Source of the DNA: an uncultured Lachnospiraceae bacterium | Lineage (GTDB): Bacteria > Bacillota > Clostridia > Lachnospirales > Lachnospiraceae | Length of the DNA: 64,000 bases | Reading direction: 5' to 3' | NCBI GenBank assembly: GCA_910578405.1 | Contig: CAJTQO010000008.1 | Span: 35,743-99,742 of the forward strand | Part shown: positions 52,278 to 61,820 of the stretch, one piece after another | Numbering within the stretch: the first letter of the stretch is position 1 | Layout of the letters: each line of letters starts with the position of its first letter | Program-made: the position numbers and the translations under genes | Notes under the pieces: model-generated | The model's database searches: none | Seen by the model: the letters and a program-made list of their open reading frames with translations, nothing else | What the model was told of the DNA's origin: nothing

Positions 52278-53250
52278 TCCCCTTCACCTCCTCCTTCAGT
52301 AAGTGACAGGCAGCGAACCGCCCGGAAGTTATTTCACGGAATTTCGGCACTTCACTGCGGCAGCGTTCCGTAGCATGTGGACAACGGGGCGCAAAACGGC
52401 AGCCCGGAGGCGGGTTCTTCAATGCAGGCGGACGGCCCGCAATGCCTACCCTCTGGATATCCTCCCCTACACGCGGCAATGCATCTACAAGCATCTTTGT
52501 ATATGGATGAATCGGATTATTAAAAATGTCCTCTGTTTTTCCAAGTTCTGCAACACTCCCCGAATACATAATCGCCATACGGTCTGTAATCTGATAATGC
52601 ACGCCCATATCATGGCTGACAATAATCAATGTATTCTTCAACTGCTGCTGCAGACGCATCAGCATCATCAAAATACCTTTCTGCACTACCACGTCAAGAG
52701 CCGTAGTAGGTTCGTCTGCAAGCACAACGCCAGGAGCCATGAAGGTTGCCAGCGCAATGATCGCACGCTGTCTCATACCGCCTGAAAGCTGGAAGGGATA
52801 AGACTCCAGTACGTCAGGCGAAAGGTTCAGTTCTTTTAAGTAATCAGCCACTCTTTTCAGTGTCTGTTCCGGCGTCTCATTTTTCCTGTCTTCCTTCGGG
52901 ATGGAATCAATAAACTGTGTCTTTAAGCGCACGATAGGATTTAAAACGCTCTGCGCCGCCTGAGGCACATAAGAAATATTGTTCCACCAGGATTTACGGA
53001 TTTGGCCGGATTCATAAGAAAACTTCTGTCCGTTCTTCTCGCCTTCCAAAACCACACGCCCTTTGTCAATCACAAGAGGAAACTCTACGATATCGTAAAG
53101 GGTATTCAGCAGGGTTGTTTTACCGCAGCCGGACTCACCTGCGATGCCAAAGATCTCATTGTCATGAATCGTAAAATTAATGTCATTGAGTACATGCACA
53201 TCACCGTCAATGGTTTTATAAGAAGTTGACAAGTTTTCGACTTTCAGCAT
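52270..53250 (-). CDS. Peptide-type ABC transporter ATPase (DppD/OppD-like)
   Basis: A 326-residue ATPase: Walker A IAGESGCGKTTLLNTL, Q-loop YVPQAAQSVLN, signature QLSGGMRQRAIIALA, Walker B GVVLADEPTTALD and H-loop IVSHDMG. The C-terminal domain has CRFAPRCPHATERC, probably binding an iron-sulfur cluster as in DppD. It ends 7 bases before... the permease gene on its upstream side and is translationally coupled to the second ATPase. Confidence 0.94.
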   Translation of the reverse strand: MLKVENLSTSYKTIDGDVHVLNDINFTIHDNEIFGIAGESGCGKTTLLNTLYDIVEFPLVIDKGRVVLEGEKNGQKFSYESGQIRKSWWNNISYVPQAAQSVLNPIVRLKTQFIDSIPKEDRKNETPEQTLKRVADYLKELNLSPDVLESYPFQLSGGMRQRAIIALATFMAPGVVLADEPTTALDVVVQKGILMMLMRLQQQLKNTLIIVSHDMGVHYQITDRMAIMYSGSVAELGKTEDIFNNPIHPYTKMLVDALPRVGEDIQRVGIAGRPPALKNPPPGCRFAPRCPHATERCRSEVPKFREITSGRFAACHLLKEEVKGNG

Positions 53251-53256
53251 ATTCTA

Positions 53257-54093
53257 TCACCTGCCTCTCTTCATAGCTTGATAATCATTGTAACCCGTAA
53301 TCAATAAGAACAGGCCAATGAACAGGATAACAGTTGCAACAATCGGCGCGCCAATCCATAACCAACGCTTTGCAAGAACGGCATTGTAATTCCTTGCCCA
53401 CTGAATCATATTGCCCAGGGACACCAGATTGCCAGGAGACAAGCCAAGCACTGCAAGGCTGGATTCTGAACCTATCGCAGAAAGCGTAGCGTTCATAAAG
53501 TTGGAAAGCGACCAAGAAAGCGCAAACGGGAGAATTTCCGTCACAACAATCTGCAGGGTACTCTCCCCCGAAAAACGGGCTGTATGGATAAAGTCACGTT
53601 CCTTAATGGTCAAAGCCATAGAACGAATCTGGCGGCTCGGCCATGCCCAAGCGAACATTGCCAGCACAAGCGCCATAACAATAACGGTAGCGCCGCCTTT
53701 CATCAAAGACGTCATCATAATCAAAATCGGCAAAGACGGGATAACCACGAATGTATCTGTGATAACCATAAGCGTCCTGTCCAATGCGCCGCCTGCAAAC
53801 CCGGCCAGCAGCCCGACAAGCACACCAACAACCGTACCGATGGTAGCAACAATCAAACCGATTAACAGAGAGTTATGGATTGCTTCAATCAGCAGCCATA
53901 CCACATCCTGCCCCATGCTGGTGGTGCCAAGCCAGTGTTCTGCGGACGCCCCCAGGTTATTCGGGTATGTATTGAATGTGAACGGGTCCTGGTGCGGGAT
54001 AAAATATACAATGAACCCGACAAACATAAAAATGCAAGTTATAATCAGCCCCATTTTCAAACGCACATTGGCTGTTTTCCAAAATTTCTTCAT
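53257..54093 (-). CDS. Peptide-type ABC transporter permease (DppC-like)
   Basis: A 278-residue membrane protein with about six segments (LKMGLIITCIFMFVGFIVYF; LLIGLIVATIGTVVGVLVGL; ATVIVMALVLAMFAWAWPSR) and the BPD permease EAA-type loop around SRQIRSMALTIKERDFIHTA. The outside loop has DPFTFNTYPNNLGASAEHWL with GTTSMGQDVVWLLIEAIHNS, typical of DppC/OppC proteins. GGAGG precedes the start. Confidence 0.93.
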   Translation of the reverse strand: MKKFWKTANVRLKMGLIITCIFMFVGFIVYFIPHQDPFTFNTYPNNLGASAEHWLGTTSMGQDVVWLLIEAIHNSLLIGLIVATIGTVVGVLVGLLAGFAGGALDRTLMVITDTFVVIPSLPILIMMTSLMKGGATVIVMALVLAMFAWAWPSRQIRSMALTIKERDFIHTARFSGESTLQIVVTEILPFALSWSLSNFMNATLSAIGSESSLAVLGLSPGNLVSLGNMIQWARNYNAVLAKRWLWIGAPIVATVILFIGLFLLITGYNDYQAMKRGR

Positions 54094-54110
54094 GTTTACC
54101 CTCCTTCCTA

Positions 54111-55109
54111 TCAGCCGTACCGGATCCGCGGATCAATAAACGGATAAACCAGGTCAACGATCAGCGTCGCTGTGGAGATTGCAACAATGGAAATCGTAAT
54201 ACATCCAAGAATCATGTTGTAATCCGACTGCAGGATAGCGCTCTGGATTAAGGAACCAACGCCCGGATACCCGAAAATAATCTCTGTCATAATGGAACCG
54301 CCGAATACGCCGCCCAAGCTCATAGCCAATGCGGTAATCTGCGTTAAAATAGAGTTACGCAATACGTAGCTTTTGCCAATCGTCGCTTCGGAAAGTCCGC
54401 GGAAACGCGCAAAACGGACATAATCTTCTTCTGCCGTAGTGCCTGCCAGGGATTTCATGGAAATAATCCACCAGCCAGTGCCGAGCATTAACAGCGAGAT
54501 TGCCGGAAGCACGGATGCCTTAAGAAGGGAAGCCGCCCATGGGCCAAAACCTACGCCTGTCTTAATGACCGCCTGAAGCGGGAACCATTTCAATACAAAC
54601 GCAAAAACAATCTGCAATACCAATGCTACCAGGAAATAAGGGAGCGGGTAGATGCAAATCGCTATACCTTCCAAAATCTTCGATGACCGCTTATTCTTAC
54701 GGAAGCCCGCCAATAAGCCGATAAAGTTACCAATTACCCATGCGAAAAAAGTAGACGTCAGCGACAAAATCAAAGTATACGGAAGATACCGTCCGATAAT
54801 ATCGCCAACCGGTTCGGGATAGCTCATCAGGGACGGCCCGAAATCAAATTGTAACAATCCATTCCATAAAAAAGAACCATATTGCTGCAGCAAAGAACCT
54901 TCCAAGCCAAACTGTACACGGAGCTGCTGACGAAGCGCCTCCATCTCGGCCGGATCCATATTGCCTGAACGCGTCTGCATCTGTGCAATCATGCTCTCAA
55001 CAGGGTCTGATGGGAACATACGCGGGATAAAAAAGATAAAAGTAACGCCGATCCAGATTGTCAGTGCCCAGGCAAGTACACGCTGCAGAAAGAATGTTTT
55101 AAATTTCAT
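54111..55109 (-). CDS. Peptide-type ABC transporter permease (DppB-like)
   Basis: A 332-residue membrane protein: first segment VLAWALTIWIGVTFIFFIPR, outside loop with AEMEALRQQLRVQFGLEG, then TLILSLTSTFFAWVIGNFIG and the EAA-type loop EEDYVRFARFRGLSEATIGK; ends TLIVDLVYPFIDPRIRYG, as DppB proteins do. AAAGGAG precedes the start. It lies 18 bases upstream of the second permease gene. Confidence 0.94.
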   Translation of the reverse strand: MKFKTFFLQRVLAWALTIWIGVTFIFFIPRMFPSDPVESMIAQMQTRSGNMDPAEMEALRQQLRVQFGLEGSLLQQYGSFLWNGLLQFDFGPSLMSYPEPVGDIIGRYLPYTLILSLTSTFFAWVIGNFIGLLAGFRKNKRSSKILEGIAICIYPLPYFLVALVLQIVFAFVLKWFPLQAVIKTGVGFGPWAASLLKASVLPAISLLMLGTGWWIISMKSLAGTTAEEDYVRFARFRGLSEATIGKSYVLRNSILTQITALAMSLGGVFGGSIMTEIIFGYPGVGSLIQSAILQSDYNMILGCITISIVAISTATLIVDLVYPFIDPRIRYG

Positions 55110-55140
55110 AACAGCACTCCTTTACTATCATAAAGAAAGG

Positions 55141-55177
55141 GGGAGCCGTAAGCCATCTGCACTTACGGCTCTGCCCT
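55141..55177 (-). terminator. Stem-loop after the solute-binding protein gene
   Basis: GAGCCGTAAG and its complement, with flanking GGG/CCC pairs, form a stem followed on the minus strand by CCUUUCUUUAUG. The position between a binding-protein gene and its permeases is typical of partial terminators or RNA-stabilising loops that keep the binding protein in excess. Confidence 0.6.
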
Positions 55178-55271
55178 TTTGATTACACAACAGAAACCCC
55201 CACTATTCATTTCACGGATTTTCTGTCAGCACGCATCATGTTCCTGTCGTCTTAAGATATCCTATCACTGA

Positions 55272-57296
55272 TTAACCCTGTGTCGGATGGATGTTCGGAA
55301 GCATATATTTGAAGCAGCTCCACCACCACCACGGGCCATCGTATGGATTCTCTGCATTCGGGTAGCCTTCCCAATAAGTAGAGTTCGTCGGAACGAATTT
55401 CGTACCGGAGAGGAAGTTGATTTCACACATATCCTTTACGCACTCCTGCAGGAATTCCGTATGAAGCTGATAAGATCTCTCATCTTCAGGGTCAACGTTT
55501 GCCAATTCATGAAGAATCTCGGTAACGCGCGCATTGTTCCAACGCATGCCCTGTCCGGAACCGGTTTCGCCAAGAGGTTTAATCAACTCAGCGTCAAAAC
55601 CGCTGATTGCGGAATAGAAATCTTTCAGGATACCGCCTGACGGCCAGTAACCAGCGATTTGGAAGTTACCCTGTCCGCCGTCCACATCCCATGTTGCAGA
55701 GGACTTGGATGCGATTGTACATTTGAAGCCAAACTGCGTCAACTGGTTGTAAACAGCCTGTACGCCACGCGCTTCCTGGAACTCAGCGTCTGCCAGGTAG
55801 CTTAATTCAAAGGTGAAAGGAGCCCCATTATAATTCCAAACGCCGTCCACTTTTTCAAAGCCGGCTTTTTCAAGCAGCTTTGTAGCAGCTTCTTCATCAT
55901 GTTTCCACCAGCCTGCGCCAAACATCGTAATCAGCTCTTCGTCTGTGCCTTCGATGCCCAGAGACGCCGCCATACGTTTTGCATAGCCCGTGTCATACGG
56001 TTTAAATGTCGTGCCATCGCCTAAATCAAGCTCAAAGTTCTCCAGCCATTCCTGCATCGGAATTGTATAAGTTTCCTGCAAGAACTGCGTGTTGTTCAAC
56101 AACGGAATCGGAGCCGCACGTCCTGCTCCGGAGAACGTATTCATGGAAATCTGGTCGATGTCCAAAGCAAGGCAGATACCCCAGCGGAAATCCGGATTGT
56201 CATACGGAGCCCCCTGCCCATGCGAGAATACAATGCCCTTTGCACCCGGGTCATCAGGATTTGCATACGGGAATTCATCATACCAGCATTTAATCTTATC
56301 GTTTGCACTGTTCATTGTCTCGAATTCTTCCAGCGTCACTTCACACAGCAGGTCGATTTCGTTGTTAATCATCGCCATCTGCTTTGTTGTGGAATCCGAG
56401 AAAGTGCGGAACCATACGTACTTAGGCGGAACCTGGTCAGCCGTATAACCGAATTCAGCAGAGCCTACCACGCCCAGCGTGCTGTTCTGCCAATCCTCAC
56501 GCAGTTCATAAAGAACCCACATGCCAAGGCTGTCATAATCTTTCACTACATAAGGGCCAGCAACTACAGGCTGCTCATCCTTAAATGTAGTAACGTCTGC
56601 CTGCTGGGAATAAATATGTTCCGGAACGATACGGTAGTCTGTGCCCCATACCGTGATGCCGTAACGCTGTACAAAACGCGGGAACGGCTCTTTCATCTTA
56701 AACAGTACGGTGTAGTCATCCACCTTTTCCACTGCGTCTATATACAGGTTGGTTGCTGCGCTGGCATTGATGGCAGAATTGTCTTTAATCATGTTAAAAG
56801 TAAAGGCAACGTCATCCGCCGTCAAATCCTCACCGTCAGACCACTTAATGCCCTGGCGGATTTTTACCGTCCACTCTGTAAAGTCAGCATTGGATTCCGG
56901 CAAACCCTCTGCGATTTCACCATACTGTTCGCCTTTTGCCGTACTCATTTCCCAAAGGTGGGCGCTCATCATCTGATGGATGCCAAAGCCCATTGCAGTA
57001 CCCTGCATATAGGAGTTGAACTGGCCAGGTGTATCTGTGGAATTCTGGCACTCTACGATAAGGGTTTCTGCACGCGGGGTGCCAACTTCTGTCGTAATGC
57101 CCTCAGCAGCCGCTGTACCTCCTCCCCCTGAATTGTCCGTGCTTCCTGCACTGTCCGTAGCTGAGCCGGAAGATTCTGTCCCGGAAGACCCTGTCCCGGA
57201 AGAAGAGTCCGGAGAACCAGAACCGCCGCCGCAGCCAGCGAGTGTAACAGCAGTAAGAGCCGCTGCCATTACGGTTGCAACTAATTTTTTACGCAT
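55272..57296 (-). CDS. ABC transporter solute-binding lipoprotein (peptide/oligosaccharide type)
   Basis: A 674-residue SBP_bac_5-type lipoprotein. The signal peptide is KKLVATVMAAALTAVTLAGC with the lipobox LAGC, followed by a Gly/Ser-rich linker. The mature part has WTVKIRQGIKWSDGEDLTAD, DYTVLFKMKEPFPRFVQRYG, DPGAKGIVFSHGQGAPYDNP and FRWGICLALDIDQISMN. Although of peptide-transporter type, the operon also encodes GH31 and GH38 glycosidases, so oligosaccharides (probably mannose-containing) are the likely ligands; similar transporters bind beta-mannans and cellobiose in Thermotoga. GGAGG precedes the start. Confidence 0.93.
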   Translation of the reverse strand: MRKKLVATVMAAALTAVTLAGCGGGSGSPDSSSGTGSSGTESSGSATDSAGSTDNSGGGGTAAAEGITTEVGTPRAETLIVECQNSTDTPGQFNSYMQGTAMGFGIHQMMSAHLWEMSTAKGEQYGEIAEGLPESNADFTEWTVKIRQGIKWSDGEDLTADDVAFTFNMIKDNSAINASAATNLYIDAVEKVDDYTVLFKMKEPFPRFVQRYGITVWGTDYRIVPEHIYSQQADVTTFKDEQPVVAGPYVVKDYDSLGMWVLYELREDWQNSTLGVVGSAEFGYTADQVPPKYVWFRTFSDSTTKQMAMINNEIDLLCEVTLEEFETMNSANDKIKCWYDEFPYANPDDPGAKGIVFSHGQGAPYDNPDFRWGICLALDIDQISMNTFSGAGRAAPIPLLNNTQFLQETYTIPMQEWLENFELDLGDGTTFKPYDTGYAKRMAASLGIEGTDEELITMFGAGWWKHDEEAATKLLEKAGFEKVDGVWNYNGAPFTFELSYLADAEFQEARGVQAVYNQLTQFGFKCTIASKSSATWDVDGGQGNFQIAGYWPSGGILKDFYSAISGFDAELIKPLGETGSGQGMRWNNARVTEILHELANVDPEDERSYQLHTEFLQECVKDMCEINFLSGTKFVPTNSTYWEGYPNAENPYDGPWWWWSCFKYMLPNIHPTQG

Positions 57297-57702
57297 TTCC
57301 TTTCCTCCTTCTATGATTGAGTATAGGCGTCGGCACCCTTTGAAACCTTACGGTCTCCATGGGTTCCCCTGCCCCTTTATATAAATTTTCCCTCCGTTTA
57401 TGTGACAGCAGGATGACCCGTACCAGCTATGCGTATAAACGGAAAAGAAACTCTATATCTGCTTAAATACCGTAAAACCAATTCAAACTGTAAAAACAGG
57501 CGTCACAATAATCTTAACCAAAACACCTGTTCCGAACTTCCAGGAAATATGTATATGCTGTTCTCCAAACCATACAATATGCACAAAGCAATCTGTCCTC
57601 TTTCTGCAAAAATACATATAATAAAAGCAGATGGGCAATATTACTTGTGCGTTCTACACATAGTTTACCCTAATTGCTCCAGAAAATCAATAACAAAATG
57701 AA
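57297..57702. other. Leader region of the ABC operon
   Basis: No gene. The minus strand should carry the operon promoter, but I see only weak -10-like sequences (TATATAAAG near 57380) without a convincing -35, and no clear cre site. This would fit an activator-dependent promoter. Confidence 0.35.
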
Positions 57703-57758
57703 AAAACATGGATAAAAATATTGGCAATTTTGCAAAGCCTTCTTTTTATCCATGTTTT
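57703..57758. terminator. Bidirectional terminator after the DUF1349 gene
   Basis: AAAACATGGATAAAAA and its exact complement (16 bp) enclose a 24-base loop; U-runs flank it on the minus strand. It ends the DUF1349-xylulokinase-isomerase transcript. Confidence 0.82.
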
Positions 57759-57828
57759 CTGCTCTTTTTTCCTGTTTTTCAACCTAATTTACCGTCATTT
57801 TTACCGCTCTTTTCGCATTCCGGGCAAG

Positions 57829-57869
57829 CCAGTGTTCCATCCAGACAGAAATTAGATTTGTGGGCTGCA
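57829..57869. repeat. 41-base direct repeat, copy 1
   Basis: Identical over 41 bases to 63944-63984 (begins CCAGTGTTCCATCCAGAC, ends GATTTGTGGGCTGCA), in the same orientation. It lies in the 57759-57922 gap, which contains nothing else I recognise. Confidence 0.92.
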
Positions 57870-57922
57870 CGCTTCTATAACAAGGATAACGTCAGGGAAG
57901 CTTATCCGGCCAATTTCTATTT

Positions 57923-58531
57923 CTATTCATCGGGCTGCTGCCCGTCATGCGCCCTCCATTGGCAGTCCGTCAGTTCCAGCCCGGAGAATACCGCCTTAAA
58001 AGAAGATTCCTCCGGCGAGCAGGCATAAATGCCAAACCGTATTTTCCCCGCCCCTTTATGCATATGGCAAATGCGCATCTGCCGGAATACGGCTCCGTCC
58101 GCAGAACATTCCAAACAATAATCATCCTCTCTGCGGCTAAACCGGTACCACATGGATTTCACCGAAGCGTCAATCTCCGTTGTGGCCCAGTCGGAATAAC
58201 CGTTGTTTGTCACCACGCTTCCCAAATGCTGGAACCTCTCATTTTCGTACTCAATAGAGCCTTTCAGCCAGTTTTCACTATCCAGGTACATAACGACCCC
58301 GCATTGGTCAAACCGATGGCCGCTTTCCAAAAATTCCGTTTTGACGACAAAACTGAAATACTTTTCCTCCGTCTCCATTTGAAACACCGGCGCATTGTCA
58401 TTTTGGAAATGGTAATACGTCCTCTGCCACAAATCCGTATGAGGGTTCGTAACCACTTCTATCCGGCCATCCTCTATTTTGCAGCTTTTTGGCTCCCTCG
58501 TCCACCGAAACATTGTCAAATCCATTTTCAT
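57923..58531 (-). CDS. DUF1349 domain protein
   Basis: A 202-residue protein of the concanavalin-like DUF1349 family: FRWTREPKSCKIEDGRIEVV, TDLWQRTYYHFQNDNAPVFQ, FDQCGVVMYLDSENWLKGSI and KIRFGIYACSPEESSFKAVF. Members are jelly-roll proteins often found in sugar-use clusters and thought to bind or act on carbohydrates. GGAGG lies 9 bases before the start. It is the last gene of the cassette and is followed by a strong terminator. Confidence 0.88.
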   Translation of the reverse strand: MKMDLTMFRWTREPKSCKIEDGRIEVVTNPHTDLWQRTYYHFQNDNAPVFQMETEEKYFSFVVKTEFLESGHRFDQCGVVMYLDSENWLKGSIEYENERFQHLGSVVTNNGYSDWATTEIDASVKSMWYRFSRREDDYCLECSADGAVFRQMRICHMHKGAGKIRFGIYACSPEESSFKAVFSGLELTDCQWRAHDGQQPDE

Positions 58532-58570
58532 CTTCCACTTCCTCCTTCCCTACTCACCTTTCCCTGCCCT

Positions 58571-58598
58571 ATTCCATCCAGAGGCGCACGGCCGTAAC
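58571..58598. repeat. 28-base repeat, copy 1
   Basis: ATTCCATCCAGAGGCGCACG followed by GCCGTAAC; 26 of 28 bases match 58632-58659. Both lie between the xylulokinase and DUF1349 genes. Confidence 0.85.
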
Positions 58599-58631
58599 TG
58601 GCAATGTCCCTCTTATAACCGGCCTTCCTCA

Positions 58632-58659
58632 ATTCCATCCACGGGCGCACGGCCGTAAC
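58632..58659. repeat. 28-base repeat, copy 2
   Basis: Second copy, 61 bases after the first and in the same orientation, with the palindrome ACGGCCGT inside each. This may be a duplicated operator or a remnant of a larger duplication. Confidence 0.85.
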
Positions 58660-58687
58660 GTCACAGCCCATGCCATCCGCAGCCCCT

Positions 58688-60154
58688 TTACAACTCCCGG
58701 AACAGCCCCTTGACCGCAGGATATATCTTAGCGAATTTCCGGTACTTTTCTTCGTACTTAGCCGCCAGCTCCGGCTCCGGCTCCACCGTGTCAATAATCT
58801 TCACCAGCTTCTTTGCCGCTTCCTCCACGGACGCAAACTCCCCGCAGCCCACAGCCGCCAGCATGGCGCCGCCGTACCCCGGCCCTTCCTCGCTTTCGAT
58901 GCGGTCAATCTTTATATTCAGCACATTGGCTATAATTTTACGCCAAAGCGGGCTTTTGGCGCCGCCGCCGCAAATTTTGGAACGTTCAATCCGTATCCCC
59001 AGGGAACGCGCCACTTCAAAAGAATCACGGATGGCAAAAGCCACCCCTTCCAACGCCGCCTGGGTCATATCCGCCCGTGTGCTGTCCATGGACAGACCGA
59101 TAAAAACGCCCCTGGCATAGGGATCGTTTAGAGGAGAACGCTCCCCCATTAAATAAGGAAGGAAATAGATATTATTTTCTCCCAGCTTCCCAATCGCCTC
59201 CTGTTCCTTCCCATAATCCGTCGTCCCAATAATGTCCTCCATCCACCATTTATTGCAGGAAGCCGCGCTCAGCATACATCCCATCAAATGGTAGTGGCCG
59301 TCTGCATGGGCAAAGGCATGAAGCGCATTGTTTTTGTCCACCCCGAATTTATCGCTGGAAATGAAAATGGTTCCCGAAGTCCCAAGGGAAATATTGCACC
59401 TCCCGTCCCCTACCGTCCCGGTGCCTACGGCCGCCGCCGCATTGTCCCCGGCTCCCGCAATAACCTTCACCGTTTCCGGCAGCCCGGTCTGCGCCGCCAC
59501 TTCCGGTTTCAAAGTCCCCACTGTCTGTGCGCTTTCGTATATTTTTGCCAACTGTTCCTGCGTTACGCCACAAATTTCCATCATTTCCTTGGACCAGCAT
59601 TTATGCTCTACGTCAAACAGCAGCATCCCCGATGCATCCGACACATCCGTACAGAATGTGCCGCACAGTTTATAAGCGATATAATCCTTCGGCAGCATAA
59701 TTTTGCGGATGCGGGCAAAATTTTCCGGTTCCTTTTCCTTCACCCACAGAATTTTGGGCGCCGTAAACCCGGCAAAAGCAATGTTCGCCGTATATTTTGA
59801 CAGCTTTTCTTTTCCTATCGTTTCATTCAGATAATCCGTCTCCTTTGTCGTCCTGCCGTCGTTCCAGAGAATGGCAGGGCGGATGACCTCCTCCTTTTCA
59901 TCCAAAATCACCAGGCCATGCATCTGCCCGCCAAAGCTGACGCCCGCCACTTGCGTTTTGTCACAATCCGCCGCCAGCTCCCGCAGCCCTTCCACCACGG
60001 CGTCCCACCAGTCCTGCGGCTTCTGCTCCGACCAGCCCGGATGGGGAAAATAAAGCGGATATTCTTTGGAAACCACACGCTCTATCCTGCCATCCGCCGC
60101 CATTAGCAATAACTTTACCGCAGAAGTGCCTAAATCTATGCCTATATACAACAT
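58688..60154 (-). CDS. xylB: Xylulokinase (FGGY family)
   Basis: Phosphorylates D-xylulose, or a related ketose, with ATP. The 488-residue protein has the usual length: YIGIDLGTSAVKLLLMAADG, VAGVSFGGQMHGLVILDEKE (the QMHG typical of xylulokinases), RPAILWNDGRTTKETDYLN, ISLGTSGTIFISSDKFGVDK and ICGGGAKSPLWRKIIANVLN. It is paired with a fucose-isomerase-family protein, so the sugar could be D-arabinose/D-ribulose or L-fucose/L-fuculose instead of xylulose. Confidence 0.92.
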   Translation of the reverse strand: MLYIGIDLGTSAVKLLLMAADGRIERVVSKEYPLYFPHPGWSEQKPQDWWDAVVEGLRELAADCDKTQVAGVSFGGQMHGLVILDEKEEVIRPAILWNDGRTTKETDYLNETIGKEKLSKYTANIAFAGFTAPKILWVKEKEPENFARIRKIMLPKDYIAYKLCGTFCTDVSDASGMLLFDVEHKCWSKEMMEICGVTQEQLAKIYESAQTVGTLKPEVAAQTGLPETVKVIAGAGDNAAAAVGTGTVGDGRCNISLGTSGTIFISSDKFGVDKNNALHAFAHADGHYHLMGCMLSAASCNKWWMEDIIGTTDYGKEQEAIGKLGENNIYFLPYLMGERSPLNDPYARGVFIGLSMDSTRADMTQAALEGVAFAIRDSFEVARSLGIRIERSKICGGGAKSPLWRKIIANVLNIKIDRIESEEGPGYGGAMLAAVGCGEFASVEEAAKKLVKIIDTVEPEPELAAKYEEKYRKFAKIYPAVKGLFREL

Positions 60155-60303
60155 ATCTTTTCCCTTTCCTTAATCCCGCCTTTCTCCTATGGCCCTTTTT
60201 GCGCATTCTTCCTCCAAGTGGAATCGCCCTTTTTCTTCTTCTCTAAACAAAGGATGCGCAAGGCGGGGCAATGTCTCCCGCCCTGCCATGCCTTATGCAC
60301 AAT

Positions 60304-61791
60304 CTACGCAAACGGATTTTCCGTAGGATACCTTGCGCCCTTGGGCTGATTGTATCCGATTTCCTCCACCGGCACGCCGATATATTTAAAAATTTCATAC
60401 AGTGCTTTCCCAAAATGCCCAAATGCAACTGCGCCATGGTGCGGATAATTCCCCTCAATCAATACATGGCGGTAAAAACGTCCCATTTCCGGAATAGCAA
60501 ACACCCCAATGCCTCCAAAGGATTTCGTCGCCACCGGAAGCACCTCTCCCTGGGCAATGTAGCCGCGCAGTTTGCAGTCTGCGGTGGACTGTAAACGGTA
60601 GAGCGTAATCTCGCCTGGCACAATATCCCCTTCCAAGGTTCCCTGCGTCACCTCCTCCGGCAAATTCCTGGCCATAATCATCTGATATTTCATAGAACAT
60701 GCCGCCAGCTTCCTGGAACAGGTATTTCCGCAATGGAAGCCCATAAACGTATCTTTATGCGTATATGCATACTTGCCTTTGATGCTCTCCTCATACATAT
60801 CCGCAGGCACCGAATTGTTGATATCCAAAAGCGTTACCGCATCCTGACTTACGCAGGCGCCGATAAACTCACTGAGCGCGCCGTAAATATCCACTTCACA
60901 GGACACGGGAATCCCTCTGCCCGTCAGACGGCTGTTGACATAACAAGGCACAAAGCCAAACTGCGTCTGGAAAGCAGGCCAGCATTTCCCTGCAATAGCC
61001 ACATATTTCCGATAGCCTTTGTGTTCCTCCACCCAATCCAGCAAAGTCAGTTCATACTGCGCCAGTTTCGGCAGGATTTCCGGCTTTTTATTCCCATCCC
61101 CCAACTCAGCTTCCATATCCTTTACAATCTCCGGGATGCGGGAATCGCCGTCATGCTTATGAAACGCCTCAAACAAATCCAGCTCGGAATTTTCCTCAAT
61201 TTCCACGCCCATATTATAAAGCTGCTTAATCGGCGCATTACATGCAAGGAAATTTAACGGCCTTGGCCCGAACGAAATAATCTTCAAATCGGCCAAACCG
61301 ACAATCCCTCTTGCCACCGGAAGGAATTCATGAACCATATCCGCGCATTCCTCCGCCGTCCCCACCGGGTACTCCGGGATATAAGCCTTGATGTTGCGCA
61401 GCTTCAGATTGTAGCTTGCATTCAACATGCCGCAATAAGCGTCCCCCCTGCCGCCTACCAGATTATCGCTGCTTTCCTCTGCAGCCGCCACAAACATCGC
61501 CGGCCCTTCAAAATGCTTTGCCAACAACGTCTCAGAAATTTCCGGCCCAAAATTCCCAAGATATACAACAATTGCATTACACCCTGCCTTCTTTACATCC
61601 TCCAAAGCCTGCACCATATGTATCTCACTCTCCACAATGCAGACCGGGCATTCATAAATATCACCTTTGCCATATTTATCTTCATACGCCTTCACTAACG
61701 CCTTGCGCCTGTCCACAGACAGGCTCTCCGGAAAACAATCACGGCTTACCGCCACAATGCCAACCTTTACCTTCGGTAAATTCTCAAACAT
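60304..61791 (-). CDS. L-fucose/L-arabinose isomerase family protein
   Basis: A 495-residue ketol isomerase of the FucI-like family, with KVGIVAVSRDCFPESLSVDR, IVVYLGNFGPEISETLLAKH, LKIISFGPRPLNFLACNAPI, VPCYVNSRLTGRGIPVSCEV and TFMGFHCGNTCSRKLAACSM. It interconverts an aldose and a ketose in the cytoplasm; the xylulokinase gene downstream would phosphorylate the ketose. The exact sugar is not readable. AGGAGG precedes the start. A broken DUF4867-like gene lies immediately upstream in the same direction. Confidence 0.87.
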   Translation of the reverse strand: MFENLPKVKVGIVAVSRDCFPESLSVDRRKALVKAYEDKYGKGDIYECPVCIVESEIHMVQALEDVKKAGCNAIVVYLGNFGPEISETLLAKHFEGPAMFVAAAEESSDNLVGGRGDAYCGMLNASYNLKLRNIKAYIPEYPVGTAEECADMVHEFLPVARGIVGLADLKIISFGPRPLNFLACNAPIKQLYNMGVEIEENSELDLFEAFHKHDGDSRIPEIVKDMEAELGDGNKKPEILPKLAQYELTLLDWVEEHKGYRKYVAIAGKCWPAFQTQFGFVPCYVNSRLTGRGIPVSCEVDIYGALSEFIGACVSQDAVTLLDINNSVPADMYEESIKGKYAYTHKDTFMGFHCGNTCSRKLAACSMKYQMIMARNLPEEVTQGTLEGDIVPGEITLYRLQSTADCKLRGYIAQGEVLPVATKSFGGIGVFAIPEMGRFYRHVLIEGNYPHHGAVAFGHFGKALYEIFKYIGVPVEEIGYNQPKGARYPTENPFA

Positions 61792-61820
61792 CTCTAAAAT
61801 CCTCCTGTTTTATTTTTATT

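Noticed and set aside
58528..58794. 88-residue minus-strand frame overlapping the xylulokinase end
   Set aside because: It overlaps xylB out of frame and consists partly of the 28-base repeats.
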